A stretch of DNA of 55,000 bases from contig NC_135552.1 in NCBI RefSeq assembly GCF_964340395.1, forward strand, positions 15,269,694 through 15,324,693. The letters run 5' to 3'. Positions 35,801-55,000 of the stretch are shown here, in pieces. The notes beneath the pieces are model-generated. The model made no database searches. It was not told the origin of the DNA and saw only the letters and a program-made list of their open reading frames with translations. The translations under genes and the position numbers were made by a program. This stretch comes from Glandiceps talaboti. Taxonomy: Eukaryota; Hemichordata; Enteropneusta; Spengelidae. Numbering within the stretch: position 1 is the stretch's first letter; every line of letters starts with the position of its first letter.

Positions 35801-38292
35801 TAGTGTTAATGCAATATACTCTTAATGAGAGATACTGTAGCGTATTCTTACTTTTGTGGACATATCTTCATTCAGTGTAACTTCAATACCGGCATCTTCT
35901 AGTGGTGTGAACACTGATAGCTCCCGTTGGTCTAAATGCACGACTCTCTCAGCCTGATGACTAGATGTGTTGTATGTTGGTAACACTAGATCATCAGTAC
36001 CACTGTAGTCTATATCAACCACCACGTGACGAAAATACTTGATAAAGAACGAGAATAAAAAAAAACCAACCCCCCAAAAAGAAGAAAAAAAACAAAAGAA
36101 AAACAAAAGAAAAAAAGTAAGTTACTTTAGGAAAAGTGCAATCATTATGCTAGTCATTCTTTCATTTCTCGGATTTCTTTCATGTTTGTGATTCACTATT
36201 TCTTGGTTTTATTTAGGTATTCATTCACGTGTATTAGTTAAACCTGGTACTACTATGGATATCAAACTATAGGCAAACTAAGATCGACACAAACTGGAAC
36301 TATTGTTGATATACTACTATGGAAATCACGCTATAGTCAAACTAAGATTGACACAAACTAAAACTATTGTTGATATACTACTATGGAAATCACGCTATAG
36401 GCAAACTAAGATCGACACAAACTGGAACTATTGTTGATATACTGCTATGGAAATCACGCTATAGTCAAACTAAGATCGACACAAACTGGAACTATTGTTG
36501 ATATACTATTATGGAAATCACGACATAGTCAAACTAAGATCGACACAAACTGGAACTATTGTTGATATACTACTATGGAAATCACGCTATAGTCAAACTA
36601 AGATAGACACCAAACTAAAACTAGCAGTGTTGATACTATGGTAATCAAGCTATAGGCAAACTAATTAAGATAGACACACTAAAACTATTGTTGATATACT
36701 ACTATGGAAATCAAGCTATAGACAAACTAAGATAGACTCAACTAAGAATATTGTTGCAACATACGTATTGACTCTATACAATAAACATTGATGTAATTAG
36801 TCCTACGTGTACATTAGATTAGGCTGGCTTCTCTGATAGCACATTTTCCTCAAGTGGCTGCCCATGTAACATCATTCTAGTGTTTACTCTATTTTGATTA
36901 CAGAGTGATTTATATATTTAAATAATAATAATAATAATAATAATAATGTGTATTTCTTATATAGCGCATTACATAATTGCATAAAAATCTCAATGTGCTT
37001 CACATAATAAAAAATGCATTAAATGATTGAATAAAAAAAATAAAATAAACTATAACAACGGTTTAATACGGTTTTATAAAACCAAAGCACTGATATTACC
37101 TACTTGTGTAATCTAGACTACCACATGTAAAGACAATAGTTTTGAATGGGTGTCTATATTATTTTGCTGATAGGCTGCTTTCCATAGTAGTATATACAGA
37201 GGTACAGGATACATTCGACTATTCAGGAGCCTCGCTTTGGTGACAATGTCTTTATGTACTTTAACTTGGTCCCCATATGTGATGAATTACTCTTGATAAA
37301 TTGATGGCCCAACCTTTGAAGACATTTTTTCCTGGACTTCCTGTGACAATTAAAATAACATGTAACTTCTCTATTTTGAGAACCTTCTCTCCTCGATCGC
37401 TATACAAATGTACCAATTTTTTTCATGTAGTGTAAATAGAAGTTATGTAGAATACAATGGCTTTCATTCAACTTCCTAAATAAAATGCTTCATCATTCAT
37501 GTTTAATACTCACGTGACTATACTTGCTGCATTCATAACTGGCATCTATTTGTGGTAGGCGAACGTCGGCTTTCCAAACATCGCCCTCTTTCTGTAACTT
37601 CACCGACAACTGTGTTGGCACTTTCTTTCCTCCATTCAGATGAGCCACACCCGTTCCCGTTATCACATTCTCTTTTCTCCTGTAAAGGCAGATTAAAGTG
37701 GGTGTGGGGTGTGTTATTTTGACAATGTTGATATAGTCACGTATAATTACATAAAATGAGCGTAAAATGACAAAATTGAGTTGTCTTGTTTGAAAATGAA
37801 ATACTTTCAGAGTTGCGTTTGTGTTGGAGCGAGGACTGCATACTTAACGGCGAGTAATTTTCCACTCTGAAGTTATGTTCTGTTGACGTGATATATGTTT
37901 CTGCTTCTCAACGGGGGAGGGCCGGAGGAATCTGGGGGTGGGTCACATTTTACAAACCTGTTCTTGGGGGAGGGTCATATTTTGCTTTACAATGTTTGGG
38001 AGAGAGTATTTCCGTAGTTTTGTGACCAAATTGAAAATTCAATTATTGTCTATTTGTTTTGTCTGTTTTGAGATATCGGCGAAAGTAGACCAGTCCATAC
38101 GGTACTCAGGTTGTAAGCCCCCTCACCCCTGTTCATGGTGGACCCCCTCTTCTTTATGCAAATAAAGTACCGTATGGACTGGTCTACTTTCGCCGATACC
38201 ACTACGAGGCAAACAGTTCTGAAGATGGCTGCCGATGGTAGTCGAAACGTCAACGTTCTCTGGTATGAAAAATTACCTTGGTTGTGAAATAT

Positions 38293-38361
<69 letters not shown>

Positions 38362-38705
38362 ACTACTACTACTGCTGCAACAATGTTTAATGTCCCAACT
38401 CTATACTAGATTCCCAATAACTATCACATACTGAAAACAAAATTACCTCCACTGATACTTACCCAATCTTTGATGTTCGAAAGTATCCCACCACGTCATT
38501 GCCTTGGATAAATTCACCACTGATGATATTGAGAACCTTAGAATGTGTCCTGGTTTTATCGATATCGATTCGAAGCTCCAGTCTCTTACCACCGATAACT
38601 TCACTTCGATAGCTACCACTGATTTGGTCGTCAGCCACTGTAGAAAAGCAATATCCAGTTATCATAACCTTTTCCGGTTTTGCGAATATTTCGGTTTTCG
38701 GTTTC

Positions 38706-38746
<41 letters not shown>

Positions 38747-38783
38747 TACATACATACATACATACATACATACATACATACAT

Positions 38784-38816
<33 letters not shown>

Positions 38817-38840
38817 GACAGACAGACAGACAGACAAACG

Positions 38841-38908
<68 letters not shown>

Positions 38909-38980
38909 CAGACAGAGATGGAGACAGAGAGAGCCAGACAGACAGAGATATAGAGACAGACAGGCAGACAGCGGACAGAC

Positions 38981-39042
<62 letters not shown>

Positions 39043-42000
39043 GTGATATACTCGTGATATGTATAAACATGGACTCACCATCGTTTATAGCTGTCCTCCG
39101 TGTTGGTTTGGCTGTGAGACAAACAAAGAAATTATCAGTACCGAACTCAGTTACACTGTATCTATACTAAACGACGAAAATGTTAATTTACGAAAAATAT
39201 CATGTCATACCCTTGTGCAGATATAATATTGTGGTTTTTTACACCCATATATATTTCAAGAAGATTTTGTCTGTTCATTGGACGTTGTATTTTTCCTATA
39301 GGGTGGGTTGCAGCATTGCTAGTTATCCTAGAATATATATGACGTCATATAGAAATGAATGCTAAAACTGATTGTGTTCTGAATAATTCCAGTTGCAATT
39401 TGAATGTGAAGATATAAAACTTCATTGCCGATGTAAACAAACAAACAAACAAACAAACAAACAAAAAACAGACAGACAGACAAACAAACAAGAAACAAAC
39501 AAACAAACAAACAAACAACCAAACAAACAAACAAAAACATTACTCTTTTTGAGGAAACTACAAAACATCTTCCCCGGCACGACACCATATAAAGGTTTTT
39601 TTCAGCGAGTTTTACAATATTGGGTAAAAATTAGATACTGAATGATGCTAACATGGCCAGCCTGTATAGCAGTTTTTGTATATATTACATTTGTTCAGGA
39701 TATAAATATAAATAGATACTTTAGTTGAAAATGATTGTGGAATAACAAATTCCAAAATTTTCTGAAATTAACATAAACAATGGAATTAACATACAGATAA
39801 TGATTGTTTTTATAATAACATCACATTTAACCAACTTTTTGAATTTTCATTAATTGCTTGCTCATCTCTGGAAGTACATGAATATATTCAACGTTTGAAA
39901 TTAACTTCCTTAATTTAAAAGCAGCAGATATAATATTCTAATTTCATGTCAAATGAAATCATAAATAAATTGTTTACTTACCAGGAAACGGTTGTTCACC
40001 TAAAGAGATAGAAGGAATACGTTATTAAAAACTAGGATAGGAATGATTGACAGATCTATATGTTTTAATTAGCGGAAATAGCACTATGGTAATAATTTCT
40101 TTGATTTGCACACGCACCCCTTAAAGTTGTCAAGAGATAAAATAATCAATCTCGGAACAAGTTCTTTTTCCCCTAAATCTTGAAGATTTGATGTAAATTT
40201 TGTATGGGTTTTTGTGTGAACAATTAGAGATTTATGGTATATATTTTATAAGTACGTTTTACAAATTTCCTTCGCATCTGGGTTTCTTGTTGACTAATAA
40301 CTTCCGAGACGATGATGACATTGGACGGCAGATCAGATTTTGTTTATATATATATCTGCTAATATGCAAAATTCTCAAAAAATACCTTTAATGTGAAGTG
40401 TATTTTGTTTAAAGCATACTGCTACCAGTTGTATGGAGGGCCACTATGGCTCAATCATACGGAAAGGTTAATGAGAAAATTGAAAGTTGCATATAACAAT
40501 GCTGCACGCCTATTGTTAGGTTATGATAAACGAAGTAGTGCAAGCTCTATGTTCGTATCGAATAGGATGTATACGTTTGATGCCCTGATGAGAAAGCAAG
40601 TGTTTAGTTTGAGAAGACGACTTTCAGTAAGTTGTAACAGCATAATTAGATGTACATGTGATTTACAGTATTTCAGATCCCATATGGTGGAATTATGGGA
40701 CAAGTTACTTTTTGTTTAATTTATATGTTAAGATTCTTATATTTAAGAACATCAGTCATGTAGCTTTTCTGTAACATATATTTATATGGACGTCGTTGTC
40801 CAAATTAAAGACTATGATAAAAAAAATAATAATATCAACCATGTTCTAAATCCCTTAGTACACCTTTCCCTAGTCTGTAAGGTACGCCGTGACGGGGCGC
40901 CCTCAAACATCGGCCAACACCTAGAGGAGGCCGGTGAGGGCGAAACGTCACGACGTATCTTACAGTCTGACCATTCCCTTATCCTTACCTCTCTTCACCA
41001 CTATAAAAAAAATACAGCATATATTGTCTTCAGTGTTTCTATGCTTCATGCATCAGTAGATGTGACAGGCCTACAATTCCCAAACACACCCTCATATTAT
41101 GTATACACCCCCACAAAATACCACGAATACTGTGAATTCTATAGGTGTACAATTATTATAGACTTCGTCTATTATTGTTAAATGTCAAACACGTAGTCGC
41201 ATGAAAGCTTCGCGCTCGTTTTACTGAATTGAAACCGTATGCATGTCTGTACATGTGCTTATCGCTATATCGTCTTTGTCTGCTTTCTTTTCTGCAAGCT
41301 CTAAGATATACATGGACGCTATATAGTTTATTTCTTCTCAGCATTTCGTCGACACAGACTTAGTAAACCACGCACGTGTTGACGTGGCTTTGTCTTGGGG
41401 TCTGAAGACATTGATAAGTGATGTAATATTGTTTCGCAGGTGACCTGTTATTGTACATTCAAAGACGCAAGTCAAGTACACGAAAGTGAAAGTGGTTACT
41501 TAGGGTTAATGACCTTCAGTGATATCTCTACCCTAAACAAACACACTGGTCTGATAAACGTGTGTGTCTAGGGTGTTGATTATAGGATTTTAGTCTAAAT
41601 CTCCTCGCCTTAGTTACTGTATTAAAATATGGGGAAACACATATCCAACTGCTCTCGACCAACTTTTCCGTCTCCAAAAGAAAATTGTTCAATGTTCTTT
41701 GACTACCATGCCCACTCTAGCCCTCTCTCCCCCAGCTCAACATTCTTGACATCTACAAACTTTGTAAACTACAAACCCGCATGTTCTACTTCGACCTAAA
41801 ACACGATCGCTATACACACACTCTTCACCACTGCATTACAGACCACATGTGCCTTAGCTATCCGACCACAGCTAACATCAGTGATAACTTTCCGATCCCT
41901 AAGGTTAACCTCAGTTAGTCAATACAACTTCAAGTACATATCTATTAAAACCTGGAACTCTGTACCCATGACTATAAAAACGACACACAATAAACATAGA

Positions 42001-43024
42001 ACCTTTATATTTTGTCCCTTTCTCTTAGCCTCTGCAATTTTATTTCTGTATGTAAGAGCTTATGCTTTTTATCTATTCGTATTTTACTATTTCTGTTGTT
42101 GCTAGATTCAGAGATGTTTCATGTATTTATTTTTGTTGCTATTGTGTAACTTGTACCCCGGAAATTTGTCTTAATTTGCATGTATGCCGGGTGCATGGAC
42201 TTTGATTAGTTTCTATGGAACTATTTCCATGGCCCTCGTCAGAAATGTTTTTCATGTTTGTTTTCAAAGATTGTGTACATATATAGATTTCTTTTCTGGT
42301 ACATGGTAGAATAAATTACAACTCATATCTTGTCAATGCGAATCGCAGTTACTCCCTGTATAAATAAACGTATTCTTGTTCTAAAATTCCAAACTACCAA
42401 AGCCTGAGCATCGGGCCAACGCCCATATTGAAGATTGGGTACATATAGAATGCACGACTGGCTGTATACTGAAAGCAAAGCCAGGTATACAATTTCATTG
42501 ATGACTATCTCTAATTTTAAATTAGGCAAAAAAAAAAAAAAAATTTCTGGTCAGCGCGCGAATCACTTAAATACCCTCGCGTTGGTCTTTTGTTCGTGTT
42601 TGTCCAGCCCAAGCAGTCTAAAGATCCGGGGGAGAAACACAAAAATAACCCTCCCTACTTCAGTGAAGACAACTGCAAAGCCAATCATGGACATGCAAAT
42701 GACATCTGCCCTACATACACACTTGCTCTAAAGTGCTAAATAAAACAGCAACTGTCATAAATAGTAGATTGAGTGCGACAGGTTTGTTGAGAATCAATAA
42801 AAAAAATCGCGTCGTCGGACCATTTTAGACCGTGGCAACCTGTCCTGACCAGAAACAATTCTTTTCTTTTTTTTTTTCTTTTTTTTTTTTTGGGGGGGGG
42901 GGGCTTATATTCACCCTTTCGTAGTATTGCAATGATGATTTCCTGTTCCTACTCGTAATATTTGTGTGATTTTATCAGCAATCATGTCAGTGTTCTTACC
43001 TTGTGTCGACGTTGCAGTACCCAT
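29833..43024 (-). CDS. Metzincin-hemocyanin/phenoloxidase fusion, copy 2
   Basis: Exons 43000-43024, 39079-39111, 38463-38637, 37514-37679, 35852-36037, 31194-34769 and 29833-30231 sum to 4,560 bp, or 1,519 residues plus stop, with the same phases as copy 1. It starts MGTATSTQ, again without a signal peptide. It differs from copy 1 by small in-frame indels (four residues fewer before the zinc site, one acidic codon fewer, three extra residues before the C-terminal NEI) and scattered substitutions. No stop or frameshift interrupts it, so both copies look active. Its introns have gained a Gypsy-less set of insertions: two palindromic MITE-like repeats, an L2-type tail, LINE relics and foldbacks. 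A possible 18-bp microexon lies at 39982-39999. The function is as for copy 1, and sub- or neofunctionalisation is possible. Confidence 0.85.
30655..30963. mobile_element. MITE-like repeat, copy 1
   Basis: The ends read ATTAAGGCCAAAA and TTTTTTGCCTAAT, an inverted pair with CTGACCAGAAAC just inside the right end. The inside (ACACAAAAATAACCCTCCCT, TAGTAGATTGAGTG) is shared with 42,521-42,892. It sits in the last intron of fusion copy 2. Copy 1 has no such insertion at the matching place (near 14,320). Confidence 0.6.
31194..34769 (-). CDS. Main exon of copy 2: peptidase, hemocyanin N, M, C domains
   Basis: The 1,192 codons mirror the copy 1 exon. The zinc site reads HEMGHSLNLQHSW and the Met-turn SFMNYDY, closer to the usual metzincin pattern. 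The copper ligands HHRHWH, YMH, HNSGH and FFRWH are all kept, as are the C-domain signatures CGWP and CGSRDNRYPD. The beta-sandwich region after the peptidase has changed most (about nine substitutions in 51 residues around PDGETT). From just after HNSGH to the VRFGE motif the two proteins are almost identical for some 300 residues. The stretch at 32,425-32,560 is clearly more divergent than the tract beside it. The donor CAG/GTAAGG at 31194 joins to the acceptor at 30231. Confidence 0.9.
34950..35225. repeat. Dispersed GGTCTAAAATGGG motif cluster
   Basis: GGTCTAAAATGGG or close variants occurs about six times at uneven spacing within 270 bases, in the intron upstream of the main exon of fusion copy 2. 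Copy 1 lacks the cluster. It looks like part of a degenerate repeat element, and no coding frame is apparent. Confidence 0.6.
36251..36770. repeat. 64-bp minisatellite, about eight units
   Basis: Units of roughly 64 bases built on ACTATGGAAATCACGCTATA repeat about eight times in the intron between exons 4 and 5 of fusion copy 2. The matching intron in copy 1 (19,310-19,440) has about two units. Confidence 0.8.
36911..37075 (-). mobile_element. L2-type 3' tail or derived SINE
   Basis: Read on the minus strand, the block ends GCGCTATATAAGAAATACAC followed by an (ATT)n run. This is the usual 3' signature of L2-clade elements and SINEs that borrow their tails. Copy 1 lacks it at the matching intron position (near 19,575), so it entered copy 2 after duplication. 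Confidence 0.55.
38074..38198. repeat. Perfect 32-bp inverted repeat
   Basis: Arms 38,074-38,105 and 38,167-38,198 (starting TATCGGCGAAAGTAGACC) match exactly around a 61-base spacer. GTCGAAACGTCAACG follows. It lies in the intron between exons 3 and 4 of fusion copy 2 and no counterpart is seen in copy 1. Confidence 0.7.
38288..38361. repeat. (ACT)n microsatellite
   Basis: About 24 ACT units lie in the intron between exons 3 and 4 of fusion copy 2. Confidence 0.9.
38707..39045. repeat. (GACA)n/(ACAT)n/(CA)n microsatellite
   Basis: Compound array in the intron between exons 2 and 3 of fusion copy 2. Confidence 0.9.
39437..39536. repeat. (AAAC)n microsatellite
   Basis: AAAC units with a short GACA block lie in intron 1 of fusion copy 2. 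Confidence 0.85.
39982..39999 (-). other. Candidate 18-bp microexon of fusion copy 2
   Basis: On the minus strand, CTCTTTAG, 18 bases and GTAAGTAA form a complete acceptor-microexon-donor set within intron 1. Inserted between exons 1 and 2 it keeps frame and would add six residues (about GEQPFP) with no stop. The matching region of copy 1 lacks a clear equivalent. Confidence 0.3.
40393..40720 (+). mobile_element. LINE reverse transcriptase C-terminal relic
   Basis: An open frame of 108 residues reads YGGPLWLNHTERLMRKLKVAYNN.. and ends HMVELWDKLLFV, the pattern of the connection/C-terminal part of Jockey/CR1-group polymerases. No RT catalytic motif remains. It lies in intron 1 of fusion copy 2, in sense opposite to the gene. 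Confidence 0.6.
40875..40965. repeat. Imperfect 19-bp inverted repeat
   Basis: CTGTAAGGTACGCCGTGAC pairs with GTCACGACGTATCTTACAG (two mismatches). The right side is preceded by GGTGAGGGCGAAAC. It lies in intron 1 of fusion copy 2. The GAAACGTC next to the arm also occurs beside the 38,074-38,198 foldback. Confidence 0.5.
41165..41590 (-). repeat. Inverted counterpart of 23,805-24,230
   Basis: It reads GTAGTCGCATGAAAGC, TAAACCACGCACGTGTTGAC and CTAGGGTGTTGAT on the plus strand, the reverse complement of the copy 1 block. An inversion inside intron 1, or two opposite insertions of one element, would explain it. Confidence 0.65.
41600..42310 (+). mobile_element. Decayed LINE 3' part
   Basis: Frameshifted plus-strand reading gives YCIKIWGNTYPTALDQLF-like, RLQKKIVQCSLTTMP-like and YISIKTWNSVPMTIK-like pieces, in the order seen at the end of non-LTR polymerases. 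The stretch is absent from the corresponding part of copy 1, between an inverted segment and the shared GTATTCTTGTTCTAAAATTC sequence. The 3' boundary is not sharp. Confidence 0.5.
42521..42892. mobile_element. MITE-like repeat, copy 2
   Basis: It starts ATTAGGCAAAA, then TTTCTGGTCAG, and ends CTGACCAGAAAC followed by a T-rich run. The central part matches 30,655-30,963 in the same orientation. It lies in intron 1 of fusion copy 2, about 110 bases downstream of the first exon in transcript sense. Confidence 0.6.
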
Positions 43025-43077
43025 CTTTCGAGTCTGTGAACCGTCACCTGACTGAAGGCTTTTCGACCTCTGTGCGT

Positions 43078-43167
43078 GTTATATATCACGGCATGACCTC
43101 AAACACAGACAGTTCCATGTCCGTGCCTCATAATTATCAGTTACCAAAGACACTCATTGTGACGTCA
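43078..43167 (-). promoter_or_regulatory. Promoter of fusion gene copy 2: CRE and TATA
   Basis: A TATA-like GATATATAAC (minus strand) at 43078-43087 and a perfect TGACGTCA at 43160-43167 precede the ATG at 43024. The block around the CRE, ATTGTGACGTCACGGGTCAT, is identical in both copies. Such retention in otherwise diverged flanks suggests function. Confidence 0.6.
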
Positions 43168-54130
<10,963 letters not shown>

Positions 54131-55000
54131 CTGGACAAAAATAAACATGAATAAGCAAAAATGAATAACAAAAGTGAATAAACGAAAGTGAATGAACAAA
54201 AATAAGAGGAAAAAAGGGTAATCTAAACGTTTCACATTTTTCATCACTTTTCTATACTCGAGTATTTAATGAGCTCATTCTGCCTATATATGGTGTTATT
54301 CAAATTTAATAAGTTGTAATTGTAGGCTATCATAAGCTTAGGGTTTCTACAGCATGTTTGCAACGTTCTCACTTTACTGTCACATCATCATTGCACTCCA
54401 ACTGTATCATCAAAAAAAAATTTCAGGGACCGTTGTACTTTAAGCCTGTCTAGTCCCTGTCCATTTGGCTGGGCTGTTGGGCTGGGCCTTTAGTCTGGGC
54501 TCCTAGGCTGGGCTCTTGGGTTGCGCTCTTGGGATTGGCCCTTGGTCTGGATTTCTGGGCTGGGCTCTTGGGCTGCGCTGTTGAGCTTGGCTTTTGGAAC
54601 ATGGAATTATAAGACAGTCAATAACATGCCCAAGTCAACAGCCCAGCCCAAGGGTGCAGTCCAAGAGTCCAGCCTAATAAGGGCCCAGCTTAAGAGCCCA
54701 GCTCGATCAGCCCAACGGCTTAACTCAGCTCGGCAGCCCAGCCCAGGTTTTAGAATATGCCCTCTAGGCAATTAGACAAGTGGTGAAAGAAGTAAAATAG
54801 ACTAGAGAGGCCATTTCGTTAAAATTCGTTCCAAAAGGTAGCAGAGAATTTTACTTATTTTATTCGTAGCAGAATACAAAAATACACACCCAACCACAAA
54901 ACAGCTAATACACACAATCACATAAGAAAACGCATATTATGTTTCTGAAACTGTGTGACTGGGACCCTCAAATAGCATGCGCAGACTCCGAGCTAATCAG
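54131..55000. other. Right end, no exon recognised
   Basis: Apart from the inverted GC-rich minisatellite I see no exon here. It is probably an integrin intron, since upstream integrin domains must lie further right. Confidence 0.5.
54466..54748. repeat. GC-rich minisatellite, inverted halves
   Basis: The left half repeats GGGCTNTTGGGCTG-like units (54,466-54,590). The right half (54,628-54,748) repeats the complementary CAGCCCAGCCCAAG-like units. Together they could form a long imperfect hairpin. It lies upstream of the leftmost-known integrin exon on the minus strand, probably in an intron. Confidence 0.65.

Noticed and set aside
40875-40965. Functional hammerhead ribozyme
   Set aside because: GGTGAGGGCGAAAC resembles the core, but the invariant CTGANGA and a cleavage NUH next to the closing stem are not met.

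Overview
This is eukaryotic DNA with compact split genes (canonical GT-AG introns of about 0.2-5 kb), AT-rich introns, very many di- and tetranucleotide microsatellites, and relics of CR1/Jockey-like, L2-like, Penelope-like and Gypsy-like retroelements. Together these suggest a marine invertebrate. The arthropod-type hemocyanin/phenoloxidase fold is also known from tunicates, so a non-arthropod animal such as an invertebrate deuterostome or a lophotrochozoan is possible. I cannot fix the phylum from sequence alone. Region 1 (1-12,100, + strand) holds the 3' part of an ankyrin-repeat gene. Two acidic exons are followed by about fifteen exons that each encode one repeat, nearly all in phase 0. 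The last repeat exon is 100 bp rather than 99 and reads into a stop. Region 2 (about 12,090-43,520, - strand) is a head-to-tail tandem duplication of a 15-16 kb unit. Each unit carries one seven-exon gene for a protein of about 1,520 residues. The protein joins a metzincin-like zinc peptidase domain (HExxH, third His, Met-turn) to a complete arthropod-type hemocyanin/prophenoloxidase module (N, di-copper M and C domains, all six copper histidines present). Exon phases close perfectly in both copies (4,572 and 4,560 bp). Both start after a conserved TATA box and a perfect TGACGTCA element. The two units differ by mobile-element insertions, an inverted intron segment and a minisatellite expansion. 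One 1 kb coding tract is nearly identical between them, as expected from gene conversion. Region 3 (43,520-46,640) is intergenic, with a 5'-truncated L2-like LINE and microsatellites. Region 4 (46,646-54,130 and beyond, - strand) is the 3' half of an integrin alpha-subunit gene: eight exons covering part of the extracellular leg, the transmembrane helix, the GFFRR juxtamembrane motif and a tail with a PPSY motif. The ankyrin gene and the first peptidase-phenoloxidase gene converge tail to tail. The duplicated genes and the integrin gene all point leftwards. Copper-dependent phenol oxidation coupled to a peptidase suggests defence, clotting or cuticle/byssus-like cross-linking, but that role is inferred. 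The most notable item is the metzincin-hemocyanin fusion pair. A perfect-palindrome mobile element found twice inside microsatellites is also unusual.
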